Below, piece by piece: positions 35,726-44,495 of a DNA stretch of 64,000 bases. The DNA lies in the NCBI GenBank assembly GCA_947452065.1, contig CANGBB010000001.1, positions 1 to 64,000 on the forward strand, written 5' to 3'. The notes beneath the pieces were generated by a model. That model did no database searches. It was not told the origin of the DNA and saw only the letters and a program-made list of their open reading frames with translations. The number at the start of each line of letters is the position of its first letter. Within the stretch, counting starts at the first letter, position 1. This DNA is from Gammaproteobacteria bacterium. Its GTDB lineage: Bacteria > Pseudomonadota > Gammaproteobacteria > Steroidobacterales > Steroidobacteraceae. Both the position numbers and the translations under genes were made by a program.

Positions 35726-36453
35726 CCATAATCCTCAAAAATTACTATGAACGCGATGCGGACCGCTTCTGGGACCCGCAAAAGGGACTGACTGGCCGTG
35801 ACCTGGACGTCTATCCGCTCCTTGAGAGTACGCACGGCAAGCTCATCGAGTACGGATGCGGATCGGGATCCCTCCTTTTGGGCCTGGCACGCGAAGATCG
35901 GTTCGAGCAATGCCATGGCGTCGATATCAGTCAAAATGCGCTGCGCAAAATCGATGCCGCGTGGAAGGCGCTCACGCAAGACAATGGCCACGGCAACAAG
36001 GTGACACTTTCGACACCCGTGGATGACCGCCTGGCTGACATTCCCTCTGGTACGTTCGACGTCGTGATTTCAGTGGCGACGATAGAGCATGTCCTCGATC
36101 CTTACATCGTTCTCGATGAACTGCACAGGATCGCAAAGCCGGGCGGTCTGTTGATCTGCAGCGTTCCCAACTACGCGTATCTGAAACACCGAATTCAGCT
36201 GCTGTTCGGGATCCAGCCCCGCACCGGCACCGACGAACCGGTTGAAAACTGGCGCGAGGAAGGGTGGGACGGCATGCACCTGCACACCTTCACCAGGTCA
36301 TCGTTTGAAATCCTGCTGAAGGATTGCGGCTGGCAGCCAAGGAAATGGCGCGGCTGTGGCACGCGCTTCAACTCCATTGGTCTCGGAATCTTGCGCCGCA
36401 ATTTCCCGGGCCTCTGGTCTGGTGAACTGATTGTTTCCTGTCTTAAAGGCTAG
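35722..36453 (+). CDS. Class I SAM-dependent methyltransferase
   Basis: This 243-residue methyltransferase has motif I in LIEYGCGSGSLLLGLA (about 39-54), acidic VDISQNAL, motif post-I FDVVISVATIEHV (about 113-125) and KPGGLLICSVPNY. It resembles UbiG/Methyltransf_11-type enzymes common in polysaccharide clusters, where they methylate sugars or end-groups. It begins in the stop of the wzy-like gene (ATGA) and is followed five bases later by another methyltransferase gene. Confidence 0.82.
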   Translation: MTIILKNYYERDADRFWDPQKGLTGRDLDVYPLLESTHGKLIEYGCGSGSLLLGLAREDRFEQCHGVDISQNALRKIDAAWKALTQDNGHGNKVTLSTPVDDRLADIPSGTFDVVISVATIEHVLDPYIVLDELHRIAKPGGLLICSVPNYAYLKHRIQLLFGIQPRTGTDEPVENWREEGWDGMHLHTFTRSSFEILLKDCGWQPRKWRGCGTRFNSIGLGILRRNFPGLWSGELIVSCLKG

Positions 36454-36458
36454 CCTGC

Positions 36459-37316
36459 ATGTCACGTCCCCAATCCACCAGTCTTCCCGCAAAGATCACC
36501 CCGGAAATCAGGGATGGCTCCCACCTCGTCGGAGACGACTTCACTGCAGCACAGTTGCAATGCTGGTTCTCGGAGGAGCAGGAAGCCTTCTTCGAAGGCG
36601 ACTCGGGAAACAGTGAAGAGGACCCGTGGTACGCCTACATGCGCTACGTGAACCGGGTCTTGGGATTTTCAGCCGTCAAGGAAAAGATGACGCAGGCCGA
36701 CAACATGCTTGTGCTCGGCCCCGGATCGGGCAAGGAGGTTGAGGAATTCGCGGTAGAGCATCCGGATTGCCGGCTGCATTTTCTCGAAGCATCGGAAAAT
36801 TTTCAGAGGATTCTCAAGGAACGCTTTCCAAGTTCGAGAATCGTGGTTCCTCAATTCAGCGGCGACATTGCCCTGGCTGATAACACGCAAAATTTCGTTT
36901 GCGCCTTCTCCGTGTTGCATCACATACCGAATGTCAGCAAGGTGATCAATGAAATCGGCCGAGTTATGCGGCAAGGCGGACTGCTGATGGTGCGGGAGCC
37001 CTGTTCCTCGATGGGGGATTGGCGTGGTCCTCGTTCCGCAACCCCCAATGAGAGGGGCATCAGCCGCGCCCTTATCAACCATTTTGCCGAGCGTGCTGGG
37101 TTCGAATTGGAGCGGGCGCCGACGCCAATCCTCCTCGAACCATTGAACAAGATATTTAAGAAGTCCCTGGGGTTAAAGGTAATTCCCCATCCAGCCCTGT
37201 ATGCCGTTGACCGCGTCCTGTCCCGAATTTTGTCCTTCAACGACTACTACTGGCGGGATACCTTCTATAAAAAGCTAGGGCCCTCTTCGTATTTCTACTT
37301 ATTCAGGAAGATTTGA
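36459..37316 (+). CDS. Class I SAM-dependent methyltransferase
   Basis: This 285-residue protein has motif I in MLVLGPGSGKEVEEFA (about 83-98), FVCAFSVLHHIPNVSKV (post-I) and MRQGGLLMVREPC. It is a different subfamily from the preceding methyltransferase, with an N-terminal extension of about 75 residues and a long C-terminal tail (about 190-285) without recognised motif. Cytoplasmic. Its substrate is unknown; the position in the cluster suggests sugar or glycan methylation. Confidence 0.78.
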   Translation: MSRPQSTSLPAKITPEIRDGSHLVGDDFTAAQLQCWFSEEQEAFFEGDSGNSEEDPWYAYMRYVNRVLGFSAVKEKMTQADNMLVLGPGSGKEVEEFAVEHPDCRLHFLEASENFQRILKERFPSSRIVVPQFSGDIALADNTQNFVCAFSVLHHIPNVSKVINEIGRVMRQGGLLMVREPCSSMGDWRGPRSATPNERGISRALINHFAERAGFELERAPTPILLEPLNKIFKKSLGLKVIPHPALYAVDRVLSRILSFNDYYWRDTFYKKLGPSSYFYLFRKI

Positions 37317-37352
37317 TGAGCCACCCGGGCCGACGCTGAGGAGATTACTGAA

Positions 37353-38663
37353 TTGGTAGGCTACGCGCTCCTCTATGCCGGATCGGCGGCCCTTCTCAAG
37401 GGCCTTGGATTCCTGTTGTCCCTATGGGTCGCGAAGGTCCTGGCACCTGAACAATATGGCTTGTGGGGGCTTGCCTATGCATCCCAGGTCGGCATCGGCA
37501 CCTTTGGGATTGTTGGTATCCAGGAAGCGATAGTCGGTTTGCTGCACAAATATTCGCTGCACAAATATTCAAAGGATGCGGGCCGCCAGAGTCTTTACGC
37601 CGCTGCAATGAGAACGTTAGCTTCGACGCTTTCGATCACCTTGGCGTTAAGCGTCTGCGGGATTTTTTTTATCTCTAGCCAAAAGGAGATTGGCTTCATC
37701 GGCATAGCCGGGGTGATGTCCTCCGGCGCCCTGCTAGCGCTCGCGACACTGCAGGCGCAGATTTCCCGCCTGGAAGAAGATCATCTCTCGTCGCTCGCCT
37801 TCAGCTTCCTGATTCCCCTCGCGGGCGTGGCGGGCAGCGCGATTGCATTTACGCTTAGTCCTGCGACGGGCGCATTCTTCTTGGGCTCGGGACTTGGTAT
37901 GCTGCTTCTCGCGCTGGTACTCAAGGGCCGGTTGAGGGGTCTATCGGGTTCGGTAGGTGAGCTGCCCGCCATACGAGGCGAGTTACTGCAACGCATTTGG
38001 CCGTTCATCCTTGTGGCTTTTTTCGGCTGGGTCAGTGGATATGGTAGCAACTTCATCGTGGATCGCCTGTTCGGCCTGAAGGATGTGGCTCAGCTGACGT
38101 TTCTGCTGACGATTGGCTCGGTGCTGCAATTGTTGACGACCGCGCTTAATCAGGTCTGGTCTCCCCGCTTTTACCGACTGGTTCATTCCAATGCCGATGG
38201 AGCGGCGATCGAACGGCTCAATCGTCGGTTCTACAGTTACCAAAGTTGGGGATTGGGCGCGTTCGCAGCCGCATGCTTGGCCGGAATGCCCCTTCTGCTC
38301 GACTTTGCCGGTGGTCAACTCAGCAATTACCGGGATATGAGGCTGGAAATGTGGCTCATTTTTTCCGGCTATATCATTCTCGTGCTCTGGACCCACTGCC
38401 AGAATTATCTGCTTGTGTACGACAAGGGCAACCTGTTGATGCATGTGGTCCTTATTACCAGCCTTATCGGGGTGGCGGTCTGGATTCCTTTGATGCTGCT
38501 CCTTGGGCCGATCGGAATCTATCTCGGATTTTTTTTTCAAATGTTGGTCAGAACCTTGGGGATCATCATTGCCGCGCGCAAGTGGCACCTCCGGCTCTGT
38601 TGGGCCAGCACCGCCGGTGCCATAGTCCTCGCCGCCATACCCATCCTTTTTCCGATTGCCTGA
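37353..38663 (+). CDS. Oligosaccharide flippase (Wzx-like)
   Basis: This 436-residue membrane protein has twelve or so predicted helices and the polysaccharide-biosynthesis-protein start LLYAGSAALLKGLGFLLSLW. AKVLAPEQYGLWGLAYA is typical of Wzx/MATE-like flippases that move undecaprenol-linked repeat units to the periplasm. It starts at TTG 37353, with a GAGGAG site nine bases upstream and no better in-frame ATG. An exact 15-base in-frame duplication (37541-37555 and 37556-37570) doubles LHKYS in the first cytoplasmic loop. Stop and the next start are three bases apart. Confidence 0.82.
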   Translation: MVGYALLYAGSAALLKGLGFLLSLWVAKVLAPEQYGLWGLAYASQVGIGTFGIVGIQEAIVGLLHKYSLHKYSKDAGRQSLYAAAMRTLASTLSITLALSVCGIFFISSQKEIGFIGIAGVMSSGALLALATLQAQISRLEEDHLSSLAFSFLIPLAGVAGSAIAFTLSPATGAFFLGSGLGMLLLALVLKGRLRGLSGSVGELPAIRGELLQRIWPFILVAFFGWVSGYGSNFIVDRLFGLKDVAQLTFLLTIGSVLQLLTTALNQVWSPRFYRLVHSNADGAAIERLNRRFYSYQSWGLGAFAAACLAGMPLLLDFAGGQLSNYRDMRLEMWLIFSGYIILVLWTHCQNYLLVYDKGNLLMHVVLITSLIGVAVWIPLMLLLGPIGIYLGFFFQMLVRTLGIIIAARKWHLRLCWASTAGAIVLAAIPILFPIA

Positions 38664-38666
38664 TCT

Positions 38667-40532
38667 ATGTGTGGACTCGCAGGGATTGCCTCCAGTAGAT
38701 TCATCGAGAAAAGAGACTGGCTCATCGCGGGCCGTGACGCGATGCGCCACCGCGGTCCAGATGATGCGGGCGAGTGGTGGTCGGCGGATGGACGTGTCGG
38801 GCTGGGTCATCGGCGGCTGTCGGTCATCGATTTGTCCGGCGATGCCCACCAGCCCATGATCGATCGGACAGGCGAGCTTACCATCGCCTTCAATGGTGAG
38901 ATTTACAACTTCGCGGACCTGCGCACCACCCTAGAGCGCGCCGGAGCCAGCTTCACTTCCCACAGCGACACCGAGGTGCTGCTAGCCGCCTATCGAATCT
39001 GGGGCGAGGATTGCCTGTCGCGCCTCAATGGCATGTTCGCCTTCGCGATCTATGACGTGCGCCGCGGCACGCTGTTTCTCGCCCGGGACCGGGCCGGAGA
39101 GAAGCCGCTCTATTATCACCTGGCATCCGGCACGCTCAGTTTTGCCTCCGAACTTAAGGCGCTGATGCGGAACCCTCGCATCGAGCGCCGCATAGATGCC
39201 TCGAGCCTAGACTGTTTCCTGGGCATGGGGTTTGTGCCAGGCAACCGCTCGATCCTGGCAAAGGTGTGCAAACTGCCTCCGGCGCATGCCATGCGCTTTG
39301 ATCTGGCAAGCGGCAAGCTGAAACTGTGGCGCTATTGGTCCTTGCCACCCGCGCCGGAGCCGCAAGCCGCGACCGACGCGGATGCCTTGTGCGCTGAGCT
39401 CGAGACCCTGCTTGGCAATGCGGTGCGCAGGCAACTGGTCGCCGATGTACCCGTCGGCATCCTGTTGAGCGGGGGCCTGGATTCCAGCATCGTCACGGCA
39501 CTAGCTGCCGCTGCGCGCTCGCAGGTCAAGACCTTCACGGTCTGCTTCCCCGGTGCGGGCAAGCTGGACGAAACGGAACATGCCCGGCGTGTCGCCGAGC
39601 ACTTTGGCACCGACCACTCCACCCTCGTCGGTGAGCCCTCTACCGTTGAACTGTTGCCGCTCCTAGCCCGGCAGTTCGACGAACCGATGAACGATTCGTC
39701 AATGGTGCCGACCTTTCTGGTTAGCCAGCTGATCCGGAAGCACTGCACGGTGGCTTTGGGCGGCGATGGCGGCGACGAACTCTTCGGGGGCTATACGCAT
39801 TACGATCGGATGTTGAAATTGCAGGAGCAATTCGGCGCGGTGCCGCTCGCCCTTCGCCGCCTCGCTGCAGCGGCGGGTTCCGCCTTGCTACCCATGGGTT
39901 TCAAGGGGCGCAACTGGGTGCGGGCGCTGGGGACGGATTTTCAGCGCGAAGTTCCGCTGATTGCCAGCTACTTCGATCGTGGTGCCCGCAGCATTCTGCT
40001 GAGCCATGCTTTCGAAGCAATCGGCGCAACGGAGAAAGCGTGGGCCGCTAGTACGCCTGCAGGCGCGGATCTGCTCGATCGTGCCATGCGCCTCGACTTC
40101 GGCAGCTACCTGGCCGAGGACATCCTCGTCAAGGTAGACCGGACTAGCATGCTCAATTCGCTGGAGATACGCGCCCCGATGCTCGACATCAACGTGATTG
40201 AATTTGCCTTCGGGCGCGTCCCGTCGCGCTTGAAGGCATTTTCGGGCGTGCGCAAGATCCTGCTCCAGCGTCTTGCTCGGAAGCTTTTGCCAGCATCGTT
40301 CGATGCCACCCGGAAGCAGGGCTTTTCTATCCCCATCTCCAGCTGGCTGGAATCGGGGCCGTGGCGACAATTTTTTCGGCAGGTATTGCTCGATCCCAGT
40401 CAGGAGATGTTCAATCACGCCTACTTGGAAAAGCTGTTACAAGGCCAGGCGGATGGGCGCTCTAACGGTGAACGTCTGTTCGGGCTGGTGATGTTTGAAC
40501 TCTGGCGACGTGAGTACTCCATAAATTCGTAA
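38667..40532 (+). CDS. Glutamine-dependent asparagine synthase-like amidotransferase (AsnB/WbpS type)
   Basis: This 621-residue protein has an N-terminal glutaminase domain (catalytic Cys2 in MCGLAGIAS, RHRGPDD, FNGEIYNF) and a synthetase domain with PP-loop LLSGGLDSSIVTAL (about 268-281) and GGDGGDELFGGY. In polysaccharide clusters such proteins often amidate uronic acids, as WbpS does in Pseudomonas aeruginosa O6. The presence of tviB/tviC supports a GalNAcA-amide role here. It could still be a true asparagine synthetase. It is followed by a 17-bp tandem repeat. Confidence 0.82.
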   Translation: MCGLAGIASSRFIEKRDWLIAGRDAMRHRGPDDAGEWWSADGRVGLGHRRLSVIDLSGDAHQPMIDRTGELTIAFNGEIYNFADLRTTLERAGASFTSHSDTEVLLAAYRIWGEDCLSRLNGMFAFAIYDVRRGTLFLARDRAGEKPLYYHLASGTLSFASELKALMRNPRIERRIDASSLDCFLGMGFVPGNRSILAKVCKLPPAHAMRFDLASGKLKLWRYWSLPPAPEPQAATDADALCAELETLLGNAVRRQLVADVPVGILLSGGLDSSIVTALAAAARSQVKTFTVCFPGAGKLDETEHARRVAEHFGTDHSTLVGEPSTVELLPLLARQFDEPMNDSSMVPTFLVSQLIRKHCTVALGGDGGDELFGGYTHYDRMLKLQEQFGAVPLALRRLAAAAGSALLPMGFKGRNWVRALGTDFQREVPLIASYFDRGARSILLSHAFEAIGATEKAWAASTPAGADLLDRAMRLDFGSYLAEDILVKVDRTSMLNSLEIRAPMLDINVIEFAFGRVPSRLKAFSGVRKILLQRLARKLLPASFDATRKQGFSIPISSWLESGPWRQFFRQVLLDPSQEMFNHAYLEKLLQGQADGRSNGERLFGLVMFELWRREYSINS

Positions 40533-40564
40533 TCCTCCCCTAAATGTAATCCTCCCCTAAATAT
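40531..40564 (+). repeat. 17-bp perfect tandem duplication spanning the asnB end and next gene's leader
   Basis: TAATCCTCCCCTAAATG occurs twice in a row (the second unit ends AT instead of ATG by one base). The first unit includes the asnB TAA; the second ends at the ATG of the methyltransferase gene. Confidence 0.9.
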
Positions 40565-41561
40565 GAAAACCTCGCTCATCCCCCTCCTGCGTTGTCCCGT
40601 CAGCGGTCAGCCACTGCACGTTCAGGATCCGCATGGCGAGCCAACGCCTTCGTCCGCACTGGAAATCGAAGAAGGTTGGCTGATCTCCGAAGATGGTAAG
40701 AACCGTCATCCGGTGCGAGGCGGCATCCCACGTTTCGTGCCGGAAAGCAACTACGCCGACAACTTCGGTATGCAATGGAATAAGTTCAGCCGCACCCAGT
40801 TGGACAGCCACTCAGGCCACCCGATCACGGCCGAGCGTTTCTGGGCCGCTACCGGGTGGAAGCCGGAAGACCTGAAGGGCCGATGGTTGCTCGATGTCGG
40901 TTGCGGCTCAGGCCGCTTTGCCGAAGTGGCGTTAAGCGCCGGCGCGAATGTAGTCGCATTGGATTATTCCAGCGCGGTCGATGCGGCCGCCGCCAACCTC
41001 GGGCAACACGAGAGGTTGCATATCGTGCAGGGTGACATCTATGCATTGCCCTTCGCGCAAGCATCGTTCGATGCTGTCTATTCGCTGGGCGTTCTGCAAC
41101 ACACGCCAGACGTTGAGCAAGCCTTTATGGCGCTGCCGCGAATGATCAGGGCCGGTGGCGCACTCGTGGTCGACTTCTATGGCAAATCGTGGAAGAGCGC
41201 GTTGTTGCCGAAATATTGGTTGCGACCGATCACGAAACGACTTCCCAAGACCGCGCTCTTCCGCCTCCTGGAAATGGTAGTACCGGTGATGCTGCCGGTG
41301 AGCAACCTGCTTGCCGAGATACCGGTTCTGGGACACCTGCTACGCCGCCTTGTGCCCGTTGCGAATTACACAGGAAGGCTCCCGCTTTCGAGGCAACAGA
41401 TTCGCGAATGGGCTTTGTTGGATACGTTCGACTGGCTCTCTCCCACCTATGATCACCCCCAAACACCGGAGACAGTGAATCGTTGGCTCCACGCTGCTAA
41501 CCTCCAGCAGGTCGAGGTGCTGCACGCAGGCCACTTGGTGGGGCGAGGACGGCGCTCCTGA
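40563..41561 (+). CDS. SAM-dependent methyltransferase with Trm112-like N-terminus
   Basis: This 332-residue protein begins with a Trm112-like region (SLIPLLRCPVSGQPL and HPVRGGIPRFV, about 1-60) and continues with a class I methyltransferase: LLDVGCGSGRFAEVAL (about 101-116), FDAVYSLGVLQHTPDV and RAGGALVVDFYG. This architecture is common for sugar-cluster methyltransferases. The C-terminal 100 residues contain a hydrophobic stretch (LLEMVVPVMLPVSNLLAEI), perhaps membrane-associated. The ATG is preceded by CCTCCCC rather than a normal ribosome binding site. Its TGA overlaps a CTG that probably starts the next gene. Confidence 0.8.
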   Translation: MKTSLIPLLRCPVSGQPLHVQDPHGEPTPSSALEIEEGWLISEDGKNRHPVRGGIPRFVPESNYADNFGMQWNKFSRTQLDSHSGHPITAERFWAATGWKPEDLKGRWLLDVGCGSGRFAEVALSAGANVVALDYSSAVDAAAANLGQHERLHIVQGDIYALPFAQASFDAVYSLGVLQHTPDVEQAFMALPRMIRAGGALVVDFYGKSWKSALLPKYWLRPITKRLPKTALFRLLEMVVPVMLPVSNLLAEIPVLGHLLRRLVPVANYTGRLPLSRQQIREWALLDTFDWLSPTYDHPQTPETVNRWLHAANLQQVEVLHAGHLVGRGRRS

Positions 41562-42718
41562 CACGCCAAGCCGTCATCGTCGGCATCGATGCATCGCGCA
41601 ACCGCTCGGGTGGCGCAAAGGCGCACCTCATAGGAATCCTCGGAAAGGTCGATCCGCGCGATCATGGCATCGGAACCGTGCATGTTTGGGCCTACAAATC
41701 CCTCCTCGATAGCATTCACGACCGACCCTGGCTGGTGAAGCACAGCCCGCCCGAACTCGAGCAGGGCCTGCTGCGCCAGGTGATCTGGCAGGTATTCAAA
41801 TTCCCTGGGGAGGTTGCGCAGGCCGGATGCGACATCGTGCTAAATACTGATGCTGGCACCATGTCTCATGTGCGGCCGGCGGTCACGATGAGTCGAGACA
41901 TGCTTTCTTATGAGCCCGGCGAGATTGAACGCTACGGCTGTAGCAAGGCACGTGTGCGGCTTGTGCTGTTGCGCTATGTCCAAAACCGGTCCCTTCGCCG
42001 CTCGGATGGCGTCATCTTCCTTACACGCTATGCGTCCGAGGTGATCCAGCGTTCCAGCGGCTTGGTGCGGCGCATTGGGCTGGTGCCGCACGGGGTTGGA
42101 CCTAACTTCCAGAACCTTCGGCGCACTCTCCCTTGGCCCGCCAAGGGGGAACGTGCTATCCGTCTTCTCTATATTTCCAATGCCGCCTGGTACAAGCACC
42201 AGTGGATGGTAGTGCGCGCCGTCGAGCAGTTGCGAAATCAGGGAATTAATGTCTCACTCACCCTTGTGGGCGGAGGCAGCGGGCCGGCACAAGAGCGGTT
42301 GCGTGCGCAAATGGGCCATTCTGATCCGCATGGGGAATATATTACCCAGAAGGAATTCGTTCCCCAGTCGGACCTGCCGGGCTATCTACTCGATGCCGAT
42401 ATCTTCGTGTTCGCTTCCAGCTGCGAAAACATGCCCAACACGTTGGTCGAAGCCATGGCCGCGGGATTGCCGATCGCCTGTTCCCGGCGCGGCCCGATGC
42501 CAGAGGTGCTCGAAGATGGGGGAGAGTATTTCGATCCCGAGATCTCCGAGTCAATCGCTGCGGCGCTGCGCAAATTAATCGACGACGAGGGATTGCGGCA
42601 ACGCCTGGCTAGCCGGGCAAAGACACTGGCCGCACGTTATTCCTGGGAACGCTGCGCCCGGGAAACCTGGTCGTTCCTTGTCGAAACCCACCAACATGTG
42701 CATCGGTCGATGCGATAG
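41558..42718 (+). CDS. Family 4 glycosyltransferase, probable CTG start
   Basis: This GT-B enzyme of about 386 residues has C-terminal nucleotide-sugar motifs LLYISNAAWYKHQ, SLTLVGGGSGPAQERL and FVFASSCENMPNTLVEAMAA (the E-x(7)-E region). The first recognised start (GTG 41675/ATG 41678) cuts off the N-terminal strand and Gly-rich loop, yet the frame upstream clearly encodes them: RQAVIVGIDASRNRSGGAKA. No ATG, GTG or TTG exists in that frame upstream; a CTG at 41558 overlaps the previous stop as CTGA, the position where ATGA is used elsewhere in this cluster. Initiation at CTG by coupling is therefore likely; otherwise the gene is damaged. Confidence 0.75.
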   Translation: MTRQAVIVGIDASRNRSGGAKAHLIGILGKVDPRDHGIGTVHVWAYKSLLDSIHDRPWLVKHSPPELEQGLLRQVIWQVFKFPGEVAQAGCDIVLNTDAGTMSHVRPAVTMSRDMLSYEPGEIERYGCSKARVRLVLLRYVQNRSLRRSDGVIFLTRYASEVIQRSSGLVRRIGLVPHGVGPNFQNLRRTLPWPAKGERAIRLLYISNAAWYKHQWMVVRAVEQLRNQGINVSLTLVGGGSGPAQERLRAQMGHSDPHGEYITQKEFVPQSDLPGYLLDADIFVFASSCENMPNTLVEAMAAGLPIACSRRGPMPEVLEDGGEYFDPEISESIAAALRKLIDDEGLRQRLASRAKTLAARYSWERCARETWSFLVETHQHVHRSMR

Positions 42719-42744
42719 AAACTGAAGCTAGTGACGAACAGCCA

Positions 42745-43884
42745 ATGACTACCCGCCCTTACCAAGTCTGCACTTCGTGCGTAATGGACACGACGGACTC
42801 GAAGATCGTCTTCGACAACCACGGCATCTGCGATCACTGCAATACCTTTAATACTGTCACACTGCCTAGCTGGGATACCAGCGCGGCCGGCGAAGTCAGA
42901 CTGAACGGCTTGGTCGAGGCAATTAAGCAGGACGGGCACGGCAAGGACTTCGACTGCATCATCGGCATGAGCGGCGGCATCGACAGCTCCTACCTGACGT
43001 ACATCGCCAAGGAAAAAATGGGTCTGCGTCCGCTGGTGTTCCATGTCGACGCGGGCTGGAATTCGCAGATCGCTGTCAATAATATCGAACGCCTGATCGA
43101 CGGCCTCGGCCTCGACCTGTTCACCGAAGTGATCGACTGGCAGGAGATGCGCGACCTGCAGCTCGCCTTCTTCAAGTCGGGCGTTCCGCATATTGACACG
43201 CCGCAGGACCATGCCTTCTTCGCGACCATGTACAAGTTCGCGACGCAGCACAACGTCAAGTACATTCTGACCGGTGCCAACCTGTCGACCGAGTGTATCC
43301 GTAACCCGATCGAGTGGATGTACTACCAGTCGGACTCGCGCCAGCTGCTCGACATCCAACGCCGCTTCGGCACGCGGCCGCTGAAGACCTTCCCGGTGAC
43401 CTCGATTCTGTGGCACAAGGTATGGCTGCCGTACTTCAAGGGAATCAAGGTTGCCCGACCGCTGAATATGGTGCCCTATATCAAGGCCGAGGCACGGCAG
43501 TTGCTCATGGACCGCTTCGGGTGGCAGCCGTATCCGCAAAAGCACTTCGAGTCGCGCTTCACCAAATTCTACGAAAGCTACTGGCTGCCAAAGCGCTTCG
43601 GTTACGACGTGCGCCGGGTGCAGTACTCGAGCCTGATCGTCACGGGGCAGATGACTCGTGAAGAAGCCATCGAGCTTCTTAAGCAACTAAGTTATGACGA
43701 GGCCACCATTGGTCACGAGATCGAGTTCGTTGCTAACAAGCTGGGAATTTCGGTTGCTGAGCTCAACGGCTATATGACGCTGCCACACAAGACCTACATG
43801 GACTACAAGAACCAGCGGCAAATCTATGAATATGGCGCGCGCGCAATGAGGGCTCTGGGTCTAGAGATTGGAGGTAAACGATGA
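42745..43884 (+). CDS. wbpG: N-acetyl sugar amidotransferase (WbpG/LfnA/PseA family)
   Basis: This 379-residue enzyme has an ATP-pyrophosphatase loop GMSGGIDSSY (about 74-83) and Cys pairs CTSC and CDHC in the N-terminal 35 residues. It matches the TIGR03573-type amidotransferases that, with the ammonia-producing HisH2-HisF2 pair, convert an acetamido group on a sugar to an acetamidino group. The next two genes are exactly that pair, overlapping by four and one bases, so the three form one functional unit. Targets in Pseudomonas are ManNAc3NAcA- or FucNAc-derived sugars; here the target is unknown. Confidence 0.92.
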   Translation: MTTRPYQVCTSCVMDTTDSKIVFDNHGICDHCNTFNTVTLPSWDTSAAGEVRLNGLVEAIKQDGHGKDFDCIIGMSGGIDSSYLTYIAKEKMGLRPLVFHVDAGWNSQIAVNNIERLIDGLGLDLFTEVIDWQEMRDLQLAFFKSGVPHIDTPQDHAFFATMYKFATQHNVKYILTGANLSTECIRNPIEWMYYQSDSRQLLDIQRRFGTRPLKTFPVTSILWHKVWLPYFKGIKVARPLNMVPYIKAEARQLLMDRFGWQPYPQKHFESRFTKFYESYWLPKRFGYDVRRVQYSSLIVTGQMTREEAIELLKQLSYDEATIGHEIEFVANKLGISVAELNGYMTLPHKTYMDYKNQRQIYEYGARAMRALGLEIGGKR

Positions 43885-44495
43885 TCGCCTTGGTTGATTA
43901 CGGTCTTGGCAACATCGAGGCCTTCGCCAACATCTATCGACGCCTCGGTATCGAGGCGTGGGCCGCACGCACCGTCGATGATTTGCAGCGCGCGTCCCGC
44001 ATCATCCTGCCTGGCGTCGGTGCCTTCGACTGGGCTATGACCCGTCTGCAGGAATCGGGCTTGCGTGAAGCCCTTGACGCGCAAGTCCTCGGCGCGAAAA
44101 AACCGGTGCTAGGCATTTGCGTGGGCATGCAGATGATGGCCCGCTCCAGCGAGGAGGGCGAGTTACCCGGCCTGGGCTGGATCGATGCGACCGTGGTGAA
44201 ATTCGATACCGCGGCATTCGAGGGCTCAACTCACCTTCCGCACATGGGCTGGAACGACACTAGGCCCGCCAGCACGGAGACGCTCTTTTCAGGACTGGGT
44301 ATGCCGCGCTACTACTTCCTGCACTCCTACTTTATGCAACCGGATCGCGAGGAAACCATCCTAGCCACTTCCAGCTATGGCGTCGCCTTCACGGCGGCCG
44401 TCCGCTCCGGCAATGTGTATGGCACACAGTTTCATCCGGAAAAAAGCCATCACTGGGGCGTGCAGCTCCTGAAGAATTTTGCGGAGCTGTGCTGA
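43881..44495 (+). CDS. hisH2: HisH-like glutamine amidotransferase (HisH2) for acetamidino synthesis
   Basis: This 204-residue class I glutaminase has catalytic C80 (LGICVGMQMM), H185 and E187 (GTQFHPEKSH), so it can release ammonia from glutamine. It resembles HisH but lies between wbpG and hisF2 in a polysaccharide cluster rather than with histidine genes, which assigns it to sugar modification. Start and stop overlap both neighbours (ATGA-type and TGATG). Confidence 0.9.
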   Translation: MIALVDYGLGNIEAFANIYRRLGIEAWAARTVDDLQRASRIILPGVGAFDWAMTRLQESGLREALDAQVLGAKKPVLGICVGMQMMARSSEEGELPGLGWIDATVVKFDTAAFEGSTHLPHMGWNDTRPASTETLFSGLGMPRYYFLHSYFMQPDREETILATSSYGVAFTAAVRSGNVYGTQFHPEKSHHWGVQLLKNFAELC

